Positions 52,158 to 61,230 of a stretch of DNA of 64,000 nt are shown here, piece after piece. The translations under genes and the position numbers were made by a program. A model generated the notes under the pieces. That model saw only the letters and a program-made list of their open reading frames with translations. It had not been told where the DNA came from and did no database searches. How positions within the stretch are numbered: position 1 is the stretch's first letter; each line of letters opens with the position of its first letter. Location of the stretch: assembly GCA_934648845.1 (NCBI GenBank), contig CAKUFS010000002.1, forward strand, positions 1 to 64,000. The letters run 5' to 3'. This DNA is from an uncultured Eggerthellaceae bacterium (GTDB lineage Bacteria; Actinomycetota; Coriobacteriia; Coriobacteriales; Eggerthellaceae).

Positions 52158-53384
52158 ATGTTGCACGAGAAAAGCGAAAAAGAAAAAGAAACTATCGGAG
52201 CTGCGGAAGCCGGCAGTACCGCCAGAGCAACAGCCGCGGCCGCGGAAGCTGGTCGCGCCACGAGCGCTGCCAGCACGGCAGCCACGACCAGCGCCAACGC
52301 CGCCGCCGCAAAGCAGACGGCCCCCTACACTCCCACGCCGCTTTCGAAAGCGCAGAGGAACCGTCGCTTGCGCGTTATCGTTGTATTTGCAGCGCTCATC
52401 GCGCTTTTGCTGGTCCTTTTGGTTTTGAACATTTGCATTGGAAGCATTGCGATTCCCGTTGACGATCTAGCATCTATCCTGTTCAACGGCGGACAGAGCA
52501 CCGGCAACGATTTAACCGTTGAATACAAAGTGGTCTGGCAAATCCGTCTGCCGCGCATTATTGCCGCAACGGTGCTGGGCGGTGGCCTGGCGCTTTCCGG
52601 CTTCCTGCTGCAGACGTTCTTCAACAACCCCATTGCCGGCCCGTACATCTTGGGCATTTCATCGGGCGCTAAGCTTGTCGTAGCCATTGTAATGATTGTC
52701 GGAATGGGCCAGGGCCTGGTGCTGGGTTCCTGGGCGCTCATTGTGGCGGCGTTCATTGGCGCCATGTTATCCATGGCATTCGTGCTGGCCATTTCGCGGC
52801 GCGTAAGCTCCATGGGCATCTTGGTGGTAGCGGGCGTTATGATTGGCTACATCTGCTCCGCCATTACGGAATTTTTCATCACGTTCGCCAGCGATCAGAA
52901 CATCGCGAACCTGCACGACTGGTCCGTGGGCAGCTTCTCAGGCATTGGCTGGAACGACGTGAGTGTTATCATTGCCGTGATTGCCGTGGCATCGGTACTC
53001 ACGTTCGGCCTGAGCAAGCCCATTAGCGCCTATCAGCTGGGCGAAAGCTACAGCCAAAGCATGGGCGTGAACGTGAAGGTCTTCCGCGTAACGCTCATCT
53101 TGCTATCCAGCTTACTGGCGGCAACGGTTACCGCATTCGCCGGCCCCGTTTCATTTGTGGGCATTGCCGTGCCGCACCTAATCAAAAGCTTCCTGAAAAC
53201 CGCCAAGCCGCTCACGGTTATCCCCGCATGCTTCTTGGGCGGCGCCATTTTCTGCCTGGGTTGCGACTTGATTGCACGCACCATCTTCGCCCCCACCGAG
53301 CTTTCTATCAGCGCTGTTACCGCCGTCTTCGGCGCTCCCGTTGTTATTGCGGTCATGCTGCAGCGCAAGAAGAAGGTGGTATAA
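52158..53384 (+). CDS. BtuC-like FecCD-family permease
   Basis: 408 residues with about ten membrane segments after a ~65-residue Ala/Thr-rich cytoplasmic N-terminus. Typical stretches: RLPRIIAATVLGGGLALSG, NNPIAGPYILGISSGAK and GPVSFVGIAVPHL. It forms the membrane channel of the corrinoid importer. GGAGACGAA lies before the ATG. The next gene starts directly after its stop. The N-terminal extension is not a usual part of BtuC. Confidence 0.9.
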   Translation: MLHEKSEKEKETIGAAEAGSTARATAAAAEAGRATSAASTAATTSANAAAAKQTAPYTPTPLSKAQRNRRLRVIVVFAALIALLLVLLVLNICIGSIAIPVDDLASILFNGGQSTGNDLTVEYKVVWQIRLPRIIAATVLGGGLALSGFLLQTFFNNPIAGPYILGISSGAKLVVAIVMIVGMGQGLVLGSWALIVAAFIGAMLSMAFVLAISRRVSSMGILVVAGVMIGYICSAITEFFITFASDQNIANLHDWSVGSFSGIGWNDVSVIIAVIAVASVLTFGLSKPISAYQLGESYSQSMGVNVKVFRVTLILLSSLLAATVTAFAGPVSFVGIAVPHLIKSFLKTAKPLTVIPACFLGGAIFCLGCDLIARTIFAPTELSISAVTAVFGAPVVIAVMLQRKKKVV

Positions 53385-54617
53385 ATGGCCCTGACGCATA
53401 CGGAAAAAACCCAACAGGAAGAAGTCATGCCCGCGTTCCTTTCAAGTGGCGTGGCGGGCAGCGCCGCGAACGCGGGCGCCGAGATTTGCGCTCTTCACAC
53501 GAATAACTTGACGGTTGGTTACGAAGGCGTGCCCCTGATCAGCGACATTGAAATCAAGCTACATCAGGGCGAAATGCTCACGCTTATCGGCCCGAACGGC
53601 GCCGGCAAATCGACCATCCTGAAGTCCATCGCGAAGTATCTGGAGCCCGTGGGCGGCACCGTGTTCATTGGCGAGAACGACCTGCATAAAATGTCGCCGA
53701 AGGATCTTTCCACGAAAATGTCCGTTGTGCTTACCGGACGCTTGTCCACCGAGCTCATGACCTGCCGCGATGTAGTGGAAACGGGCCGTTACCCCTACAC
53801 GGGACGCCTGGGCATCTTATCGGATAACGACCATCGCGTGGTGGACGAGTCCATGGAGCTGGTCAACGTCACAGAAATTGCCGACAAGGACTTCACCCAA
53901 ATCAGCGACGGCCAGCGCCAGCGCGTGCTGCTTGCGCGCGCCATTTGCCAAAAACCCAACATCATTGTGCTCGATGAGCCCACCTCGTTTTTGGACGTCC
54001 ATTACAAGCTGGAGCTTTTGGGCTTGCTGCGCAACCTGGCGAAGGCGCAAGGCATTGCCGTTATCATGTCGCTGCACGAGCTTGACCTGGCGCAAAAGAT
54101 TTCCGACACCATCATGTGCGTTAAGGGCGATCGCATTTTGCGCTACGGCGCGCCGCAGGACATCTTCACGCGCGAGACCATCCATGAGCTGTACTCACTT
54201 GACAACGGAAATTACAACCCGCTGTTCGGCAGCGTGGAGCTCTCCCCAACCCCGGGTGAGCCGCACGTGTTCGTTATTGCCGGTGCTGGCACGGGCGCGG
54301 CAACGTTTCGCCTGCTCCAGCGTGCATCCGTTCCCTTTGCGGCGGGCGTGTTGTTCGACAACGACGTTGATTACGCTCTGGCGCGCGACTTGTCAAACAA
54401 CATTGTCTCAAGCCCCGCGTTCTACCCCGCAAGCGCCGAGTCGCTCAAGCAAGCGAAAGAGCTGCTGGCGCGGGCAAATGCGGTAATCTGCTGCGATATG
54501 GCAGAGCACCCCATGAACGAAAGCAACGCCGAGCTGTTGAACTACGCAAAAGAGCTGGGAAAACGCATTATCGATGCAACGCAAGGCCTTTCGATATCGC
54601 ACGTAGAGGGGCTTTAG
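53385..54617 (+). CDS. BtuD-like ABC ATPase with extra C-terminal domain
   Basis: 410 residues. ATPase domain (about 35-280): Walker A GPNGAGKST, signature ISDGQ (variant of LSGGQ), Walker B IIVLDEPTSFLD. Residues ~295-410 form an additional domain (PHVFVIAGAGTGAATFRLL ... IDATQGLSI) not found in E. coli BtuD, with a GxGxG-like start suggesting nucleotide or cofactor binding. Completes the importer with the two preceding genes. Confidence 0.9.
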   Translation: MALTHTEKTQQEEVMPAFLSSGVAGSAANAGAEICALHTNNLTVGYEGVPLISDIEIKLHQGEMLTLIGPNGAGKSTILKSIAKYLEPVGGTVFIGENDLHKMSPKDLSTKMSVVLTGRLSTELMTCRDVVETGRYPYTGRLGILSDNDHRVVDESMELVNVTEIADKDFTQISDGQRQRVLLARAICQKPNIIVLDEPTSFLDVHYKLELLGLLRNLAKAQGIAVIMSLHELDLAQKISDTIMCVKGDRILRYGAPQDIFTRETIHELYSLDNGNYNPLFGSVELSPTPGEPHVFVIAGAGTGAATFRLLQRASVPFAAGVLFDNDVDYALARDLSNNIVSSPAFYPASAESLKQAKELLARANAVICCDMAEHPMNESNAELLNYAKELGKRIIDATQGLSISHVEGL

Positions 54618-54620
54618 CGC

Positions 54621-55850
54621 ATGGCATTCGAGGAATACGTGACATCGAACGGAGAACGCTTACGTCGCGGCTACACCACGGGAACGTGCGCGGCGCTTGC
54701 CGCAAAAGCGGCCGCTGAGCTGCTTTTGTGCGGCACAGCACCTGAAAGCGTCTCTGTGCTCACACCCGCGGGCGTTACCGTGACCGTACAGCCCGAAGAG
54801 GTGCACCGCTGCGACAACGCCGCAGCTGCAGCATCGGTTGCAGCTGCCCGTGCGGCCGCGGGCATCCCGGACGCCGCCTCGAGCAACGCGAACGCAACGG
54901 GCCCAACCGCCCATGCGACCATCATCAAAGACGCCGGCGACGACTACGACGTGACAAACGGCACGCGCGTGTGCGCCTTCGTTACCTTGTGCGACCAGGA
55001 CATTTCCATTGACGGCGGCATCGGCGTAGGCCGCGTGACCTGCCCCGGCCTTGACCAGCCCGTTGGCAATGCCGCCATCAACTCCGGCCCGCGCGCCATG
55101 ATTCGCGCCGCGCTTGAAGACGCCGCCCTTGAGGCGGGCTACCTGGGCGGGTTCAACGTGGTGGTTGAAGTGCCGGAAGGCGTAGAAATTGGCCGCAAAA
55201 CGTTCAACCCCTCGTTGGGCATTGTGGGTGGCATCTCGATTCTGGGCACCTCGGGCATTGTGGAGCCGCGCAGCCTGAAAGCGCTGCAAGACGCGCTGAA
55301 AGTCGAGATTCACGTGCGCGCCGCGAACGGCGGCAAGCGCTTGATTGTTGTTCCGGGCAACTACGGGCAGGCATTCCTGGAAACCATGGGTCTTCCCGCG
55401 GATATTCCTGTTGTGAGCTGCGCAAACTTCATTGGTTTCACGCTTGATCAAGCAGCTGAAGAAGGATTTGAGCAGCTGCTGCTGGTGGGTCACATTGGCA
55501 AGCTCGTCAAAGTGGCGGGCGGCGTTATGGACACCCACTCCCGCATGGCGGACTGTCGTCGCGAGATTTTCGCCGCGCATGCCGCAGCAGCGGGCGCAAG
55601 TCAACAGACCGTCTTGGACATCTTCGACTGTATGACAACCGATGCCTGCCTTGACGTGGTAGAATCTGCCGGCGTGAAAAATCAGGTGCTCGACCGCTTG
55701 GCGCATGCCATCCAGTATCAGTTGGAGCATCGCGCGGGCGACAAGATGGATATGGGTGCCGTTATCTTCTCGAATAAAACAGGTCTTTTGGCCTGCACCG
55801 ATAACGCAAAACGATTAATGGACGATTGGAAACGGAAAGAGGAACAATGA
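54621..55850 (+). CDS. cbiD: cobalt-precorrin-5B (C1)-methyltransferase
   Basis: 409 residues. LRRGYTTGTCAALAAKAA is the CbiD hallmark; ITCPGLD-like VTCPGLDQPVGNAAIN and GNYGQAFL follow. It methylates C1 of the corrin ring in the anaerobic pathway. Three bp separate it from the ATPase gene; its TGA overlaps the cbiF ATG. Confidence 0.95.
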   Translation: MAFEEYVTSNGERLRRGYTTGTCAALAAKAAAELLLCGTAPESVSVLTPAGVTVTVQPEEVHRCDNAAAAASVAAARAAAGIPDAASSNANATGPTAHATIIKDAGDDYDVTNGTRVCAFVTLCDQDISIDGGIGVGRVTCPGLDQPVGNAAINSGPRAMIRAALEDAALEAGYLGGFNVVVEVPEGVEIGRKTFNPSLGIVGGISILGTSGIVEPRSLKALQDALKVEIHVRAANGGKRLIVVPGNYGQAFLETMGLPADIPVVSCANFIGFTLDQAAEEGFEQLLLVGHIGKLVKVAGGVMDTHSRMADCRREIFAAHAAAAGASQQTVLDIFDCMTTDACLDVVESAGVKNQVLDRLAHAIQYQLEHRAGDKMDMGAVIFSNKTGLLACTDNAKRLMDDWKRKEEQ

Positions 55851-56620
55851 TTCATTTCGTAGGAGCTGGCAGCGGCGCTGCCGATTTGATCACCGTACGT
55901 GGCGCAGATATGCTGCGCAAGGCCGACGTCATTATTTACGCAGGTAGCTTGGTCAACCCTGCTCTGCTTGAGTACGCGCAACCCGAATGCGCCATTTACA
56001 ACAGCGCCACCATGACGCTTGAGGAAGTCATTGAAGTCATGCGCGCGGCGGAAAAAGAAGGCAAGACCACCGTTCGCCTGCACACGGGCGACCCCTGCTT
56101 GTTCGGCGCCATCCGCGAGCAGATGGACATCCTGGACGAAGACGGCATTGAGTACGATTACACGCCCGGCGTTTCAAGCTTCTGCGGCGCGGCTTCGGCC
56201 CTGAAGGCGGAGTACACGCTGCCCTCCGTTTCGCAGAGCGTGATCATCACGCGCATGGAAGGCCGCACCCCCGTTCCCGAAGGCGAAGCAATGCGCAAGA
56301 TGGCAAGCCACGGTTGCTCCATGGTCATCTTCCTTTCCACGGGTCTTTTGGACAAGCTGGAAGGCGAGCTGATTGCCGGCGGCGCTTACACGAAAGACAC
56401 GCCCGCCGCGCTGGTGTATAAAGCAACGTGGCCCGACGAGAAAGTATTCCACTGCACCGTGGGCACGCTGGCGCAAACAGCAAAGGAAAACAACATTACG
56501 AAGACGGCGCTGGTGTGCGTTGGCGGCTTCCTGAACAGCACCTATGAGCGCTCGAAGTTGTACGACCCCACCTTCACCACTGAATTCCGCAAGGCAAGCA
56601 AGTCCAGCCATGCGGAATAG
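55847..56620 (+). CDS. cbiF: cobalt-precorrin-4 C11-methyltransferase
   Basis: 257 residues, tetrapyrrole methylase fold. IHFVGAGSGAADLITVRG, HTGDPCLFGAI and EYDYTPGVSSFCGAAS are characteristic. The start at 55847 overlaps the cbiD stop (ATGA) and has AAAGAGGAAC upstream. Followed by 167 bp without a gene before cbiGH. Confidence 0.94.
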   Translation: MIHFVGAGSGAADLITVRGADMLRKADVIIYAGSLVNPALLEYAQPECAIYNSATMTLEEVIEVMRAAEKEGKTTVRLHTGDPCLFGAIREQMDILDEDGIEYDYTPGVSSFCGAASALKAEYTLPSVSQSVIITRMEGRTPVPEGEAMRKMASHGCSMVIFLSTGLLDKLEGELIAGGAYTKDTPAALVYKATWPDEKVFHCTVGTLAQTAKENNITKTALVCVGGFLNSTYERSKLYDPTFTTEFRKASKSSHAE

Positions 56621-56787
56621 CGAGCAAGCAAGCGCAAGGCGGGTCGCGTGGTGCGAACCCGAATAGAGCCGCACCGCAAGGACCGCGCGGCAACCGGAAA
56701 CGGCACGAAACGCATGAAGCATTACGCAACACGAAGCACCAAGCGCACAACGCGCGGACAAAAGTAAAGGAAAAGGAGCTCCCTCTT

Positions 56788-58854
56788 ATGGATATCGCCT
56801 TCATCGCCTTCACCGAAAAAGGGCTGACCTTAGCGAAGCACTTAGCGCAAGGGTTGGAGCAACACGGCCAAAAAACCAGCGTCACCTACGGTTTTGGTCC
56901 GAAAAAAGTGAGCCACACGAAATGGGCCCGCGAAAAATTTGAAGTGGCTGACGCGCTGGTATTCATTGGTGCCACCGGCATTGCCGTGCGCACGATAGCC
57001 CCCTTGATTCAAAACAAGAAAGACGATCCCGCCGTTATTGTGCTTGATGAAATGGGCCAAAACTGCATTCCGCTGCTTTCGGGACACCTGGGCGGCGCGA
57101 ACAACTTGGCGCGCATGCTGAGCGATTTCTGCGGCGCGAACCTAGTTATTACCACCGCATCGGATGTGAACGGCGTGTTTGCCGTGGACAGTTGGGCGGC
57201 TTCGCAAAACTTGCTGGTGCCCGAAACTGCCGGCATCAAGCTTATCACGGCCGCCCTGCTCAAAGGCGAGACGGTCGAATGCGCCACTGCCTTCCCCATT
57301 GATGGCGAGGCGCCCCAAGGCGTGGAAATTATTCCGATTCACACCGTATTCAAAGACGATGGGCGTCCGCGCTTCCATGTTGGTTGCCGCGTTGACACCG
57401 TGGCCGACCTAGACGTTATCGTACCCGTTGCGGTGCTGGGCGTGGGTTGCCGCAAGGGCACAACGGCTGAGCGCATCGAGGAAAGCGCTGCGTTGTTCCT
57501 GGAAGAAGCGGGCATTCACCCTGCGTCGCTTTGCTGTGTGGCAAGTATCGATCTGAAAGCAGAAGAACCCGGCTTGATTGAGTTCGCGAAGAACCGCGAC
57601 CTTCCGTTTGTGACGTTTGAAGCCGCTGTGCTCAACAATCAAGAAGGCGATTTCTCGGCATCGGATTTCGTATCGGGCGTTACCGGAACGTCCTGCGTAT
57701 GCGAGCGCGCTGCCGTGGCCGCAGGCGAACAGCTTTTGACCCACAAGACGGTCATCAACGGCATCACGTTTGCCATTGCTTTGAAGAACCCGCATTTGAA
57801 CTGGGATGTTGCAAGTCTTCCCACGTCTAACACCCAAGCAGCGCCGCAAGGAAAACGCCGCTTGTCAAAGCAGTCAGGCGAGATGCGCATCGAAGATGCA
57901 GAAAGCGCGCGCCTGAAGGCTATACGAGAGCTCGTGTCGCAAATGTCCGAACAGACCTGCGCAATGGGCGCTTTGGGCGCCGTGGCAGACACCATGGCCG
58001 CCACGTTCGACGAAGAAAAAGCCGTGAGCACCACGGGGCTCGAGGGAGGCTTGGGCTCCGACATCTATGAGTCACTTTTCAAGCCAAGCCCACAGAAGGG
58101 CCAGCTCACCATTGTGGGCTTGGGACCAGGCGATGAAGCGTTCATGTCGCAAGAAGCCGTTGCCACGCTGCGCAACGCGGAAGTACTGTGCGGATACCAT
58201 GTTTACGTTGACTTGGCGAAGAAGGTGGCACCGAACACCCCCGTGTTCACCACGCCCATGACCAAGGAAATCGACCGTTGCCGCGCGGCGCTGGAAATGG
58301 CAGCGGATGGAAAGCACGTTGCCATGGTATGCAGCGGTGATGCGGGCGTTTACGGCATGGCAGGCCTGTGCTACGAGCTGGCACACGAATTCGCGCCCGT
58401 CAAGATTCACGTGGTGCCGGGCATTACCGCAGCTCTAAGCGGCGCATCGCGCTTGGGCGCGCCTTTGACCCACGACTTCTGCGTTATTTCCCTGTCCGAC
58501 TTGCTTACCCCCTGGGAGCTTATCGAGCAGCGTCTTGCAGCAGCGGCCGGCGCCGATTTCTGCATTGCGCTGTACAACCCGGCAAGCCATCGTCGTACCG
58601 ATTACCTGCAGAAAGCCTGCGATATCTTGCTGGCAAATGGCAAGGGCGCCGACATTATTTGCGGCGTAGTGCGCAACATTGGCCGTCCCGGCGAAGAAAC
58701 CTGGACGGGAACACTCCAAGAACTGCGCGACTTCCCCGCTGATATGTTCTGCACGGCGTTCGTGGGCAACAAGGCCACCACAATCATCGATGGGAAGATG
58801 GTTACGCCGCGCGGTTATCAGAAAAAGAAGCAGTGGAATAAAAACGAGCAGTAA
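56788..58854 (+). CDS. cbiGH: CbiG-CbiH fusion: cobalt-precorrin-5A hydrolase / precorrin-3B C17-methyltransferase
   Basis: 688 residues. Residues 1-~350 are CbiG (FIGATGIAVRTIAPL; PLLSGHLGGANNLARML; VLGVGCRKGTT), which opens the lactone and releases acetaldehyde. A linker of about 85 residues leads to CbiH from ~436 (LTIVGLGPGDEAFMS; SGDAGVYGMAGL; HVVPGITAALSGASRLGAPL), which contracts the ring. Such fusions exist in other bacteria. AAGGAAAAGGAG precedes the ATG by a rather long spacing. Confidence 0.94.
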   Translation: MDIAFIAFTEKGLTLAKHLAQGLEQHGQKTSVTYGFGPKKVSHTKWAREKFEVADALVFIGATGIAVRTIAPLIQNKKDDPAVIVLDEMGQNCIPLLSGHLGGANNLARMLSDFCGANLVITTASDVNGVFAVDSWAASQNLLVPETAGIKLITAALLKGETVECATAFPIDGEAPQGVEIIPIHTVFKDDGRPRFHVGCRVDTVADLDVIVPVAVLGVGCRKGTTAERIEESAALFLEEAGIHPASLCCVASIDLKAEEPGLIEFAKNRDLPFVTFEAAVLNNQEGDFSASDFVSGVTGTSCVCERAAVAAGEQLLTHKTVINGITFAIALKNPHLNWDVASLPTSNTQAAPQGKRRLSKQSGEMRIEDAESARLKAIRELVSQMSEQTCAMGALGAVADTMAATFDEEKAVSTTGLEGGLGSDIYESLFKPSPQKGQLTIVGLGPGDEAFMSQEAVATLRNAEVLCGYHVYVDLAKKVAPNTPVFTTPMTKEIDRCRAALEMAADGKHVAMVCSGDAGVYGMAGLCYELAHEFAPVKIHVVPGITAALSGASRLGAPLTHDFCVISLSDLLTPWELIEQRLAAAAGADFCIALYNPASHRRTDYLQKACDILLANGKGADIICGVVRNIGRPGEETWTGTLQELRDFPADMFCTAFVGNKATTIIDGKMVTPRGYQKKKQWNKNEQ

Positions 58855-59041
58855 CGCCTGATAGAGCACGAGAAGCACGTGAGTTCGAGCGGGTCGTAAG
58901 ATACGCGGGACGCAAACGAACAAGGCGTTGCGCGGCGCAAATGCAGCGACGAAGTGGCGCATCGAGCCCAAGCGGCAGCAAGCGCAAGCGAGCAGCTCAA
59001 GGCGCCAAGGCACAGCAAGAAAGGCACTAAGCGGAAATACC

Positions 59042-59896
59042 GTGGCAAAGGCATCGAACATACTGATTTTTGGCGGCACGTCCGAGGGACGCGAGCTCAC
59101 GCAGCTCTTGGCGGATGCAGGCGCATCCGTATGCGTGAGCGTTGCCACCGAGCGAGGCCTGAAAGACTTCTTTATGGACAGCCCCTTGGTTTCATTTCAC
59201 CAGGGAGCACTCACCCAAGAAGAAAAAGTCCAGTTCATGAGCGATTTCGATGTCATTGTTGACGCCACGCACCCGTATGCGCAAAGCATCAGCGGGCACG
59301 TGCGCGAAGCCGCAATGCTGGCAGAAAAACCGTACGTGCGCGTGTTACGTCCCCTGGGCGACGTACAGGGTTGCCTGGTGGCGCCCACACTTGCGGAAGC
59401 CGTTGCTCTGATTCCCGCGGAAGGTGCCGTGCTTTCCACAACAGGCGCTAAAGAGCTTGCCGTTTACCAGGCACTTCCCCATTTCCAGGAACGTTTAGTG
59501 GCGCGCGTGCTTGATGACGAAGCGTCGCTTGAGAAAGCACGCGGCATGGGGTTGCCCGATGAGCATATCCTGGCGGGTCGTGGACCGTTCTCGCAACAGG
59601 AAAACGAAGACGTAATTGAGCGTTTCAACATAAAGACCCTAGTCACAAAAGAATCGGGAACCGCCGGCGGTTATCCCGAAAAACTTGCAGCGGCGCGTGC
59701 GCATGGCGTGACCGTTGTGGTGGTCGCGCGTCCCGTTGAAGAAGACGGCATGTCAGTCGAAGAAGCATTCGCTGCGCTGACGGACACCGATAACGAATGT
59801 GCAACACCGATTGCCGCAAACGAGATACGCGGCACCGCCGTTGCACCACGCAGCCCCGCGGAATTGCCGCACGCCTTCGCAAACACTGAAATCTGA
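59042..59896 (+). CDS. cbiJ: cobalt-precorrin-6A reductase
   Basis: 284 residues. ILIFGGTSEGRELTQLL, VDATHPYAQSIS and KESGTAGGYPEKL identify CbiJ/CobK. It uses NADH/NADPH to reduce the macrocycle. The GTG at 59042 gives the family N-terminus; the open frame extends 38 codons upstream through Arg/Ala-rich sequence with no signal. A GCGGAAA is the only upstream purine run. The last ~35 residues are Ala/Thr-rich and not conserved. Confidence 0.9.
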   Translation: MAKASNILIFGGTSEGRELTQLLADAGASVCVSVATERGLKDFFMDSPLVSFHQGALTQEEKVQFMSDFDVIVDATHPYAQSISGHVREAAMLAEKPYVRVLRPLGDVQGCLVAPTLAEAVALIPAEGAVLSTTGAKELAVYQALPHFQERLVARVLDDEASLEKARGMGLPDEHILAGRGPFSQQENEDVIERFNIKTLVTKESGTAGGYPEKLAAARAHGVTVVVVARPVEEDGMSVEEAFAALTDTDNECATPIAANEIRGTAVAPRSPAELPHAFANTEI

Positions 59897-59922
59897 GCCA
59901 CATCAGCCCAAGGAGCAAACGA

Positions 59923-61230
59923 ATGAAGAAAGTCTATTTGGTGGGAATCGGCATGGGAAACCCCGACACGCTCACCTTGGGGGCGCAGCGCGCCGTGGAA
60001 GAAAGCCAGCTGGTCATTGGCGCGCGTCGTTTGGTTGACGCCTTCCCCCAGTTCGAAGGCGAGCGCTTGATCATGATCAAGTCAAGTGACATCGCGCAGG
60101 CAATCCACGAAAGCGCGGCAAGCACCATAAGCGTGCTACTTTCAGGCGACCAAGGTTTCTACAGCGGCGCGGCGGGCTTATACGACCTGCTTGCTGACTG
60201 CGATGTTGAAGCGCTACCGGGCATTTCTTCTCCTGTTTACTTCTGCGCGAAACTGAAAAAGCCCTGGCAGAACGCTCATTTAGTATCTGCTCACGGACGC
60301 AGCTGCAATGTGGTGGGTGCGGTGCAAAGCCACGCCGTTACGTTTGCGCTTACGGGCGGCAACGCGAAAGTGCACGAGATTTGCCAGGAGCTCTGCGAGC
60401 GCGGGCTGGGGCACGTGCGCGTTTATGCGGGCGAGCGTTTGAGCTATCCCGATGAGCGCATTATCAGCGGCACCGCCAGCGAACTGGCACAGCAGGAATT
60501 CCTGGATTTGGCAGTCATGCTCGTGGAAAACGACGCTCCCCTGCGCCGTCGCTACAACGCGCCCAGCTTCGCCGACAGCGATTTCCAGCGCGGCGACGCC
60601 CCCATGACAAAAGAAGAAGTGCGCGAGCTTTCCGTGTGCAAGCTGCACCTGGAGCCGCAACACATCGTGTGGGATGTGGGTGCCGGCACGGGCTCCGTCT
60701 CGCTTGAAATAGCGTTTGCCGTAACAGAAGGCCAGGTCATCGCCATAGAGCGCAACGAGCCCGCGTTGGAACTTATGGCGCAGAACAAGGAACGCATGGG
60801 TGCATGCAACTTGCGCATTGTGGCTGGCAAGGCCCCCGAAGCGCTGGAGCCGCTGCCTGCCCCCGATCGCGTGTTCATTGGTGGATCGGGCGGAAACTTA
60901 ACGCGCATCATGCAAGTGGCGCTTGAGAAGAACCCGCAAGCACGCTTCGTGGTAACCGCCATCACGCTGGAGACCATCGGTGCGGCGCTGCAAAGTTTCA
61001 AGGAGCTCGAACTCACGAATGTTGAAATCGTGCAAGCAAATATCTCGCGCGACCGCAAAGCGGGCCCGTATCACCTGATGACAGCCGAAAATCCCGTGTA
61101 TATCATGAGTGCGGAAGGCGCTGCTGGCGGCGCCGATGCCGCTGGTGCTGCGGCAGATGTTGTCGACGCAAACGCAGGCACCGCCGCGTCCACCGCCGCC
61201 GCAAGCGAAGGAGCGAGCGACGCATGTTAG
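59923..61230 (+). CDS. cbiET: CbiE-CbiT fusion: precorrin-6Y/7 methyltransferase and decarboxylase
   Basis: 435 residues. CbiE part (1-~205: VYLVGIGMGNPDTLTLGA; LSGDQGFYSGA; ALPGISSPVYF), then CbiT from ~225 (MTKEEVRELSVCKL; WDVGAGTGSVSLE as SAM site; FIGGSGGNL). Together they methylate C5 and C15 and remove the C12 acetate carboxyl. The last ~35 residues are an Ala/Gly/Asp-rich tail. CCAAGGAG precedes the ATG. The stop overlaps cbiA by seven bases. Confidence 0.94.
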   Translation: MKKVYLVGIGMGNPDTLTLGAQRAVEESQLVIGARRLVDAFPQFEGERLIMIKSSDIAQAIHESAASTISVLLSGDQGFYSGAAGLYDLLADCDVEALPGISSPVYFCAKLKKPWQNAHLVSAHGRSCNVVGAVQSHAVTFALTGGNAKVHEICQELCERGLGHVRVYAGERLSYPDERIISGTASELAQQEFLDLAVMLVENDAPLRRRYNAPSFADSDFQRGDAPMTKEEVRELSVCKLHLEPQHIVWDVGAGTGSVSLEIAFAVTEGQVIAIERNEPALELMAQNKERMGACNLRIVAGKAPEALEPLPAPDRVFIGGSGGNLTRIMQVALEKNPQARFVVTAITLETIGAALQSFKELELTNVEIVQANISRDRKAGPYHLMTAENPVYIMSAEGAAGGADAAGAAADVVDANAGTAASTAAASEGASDAC

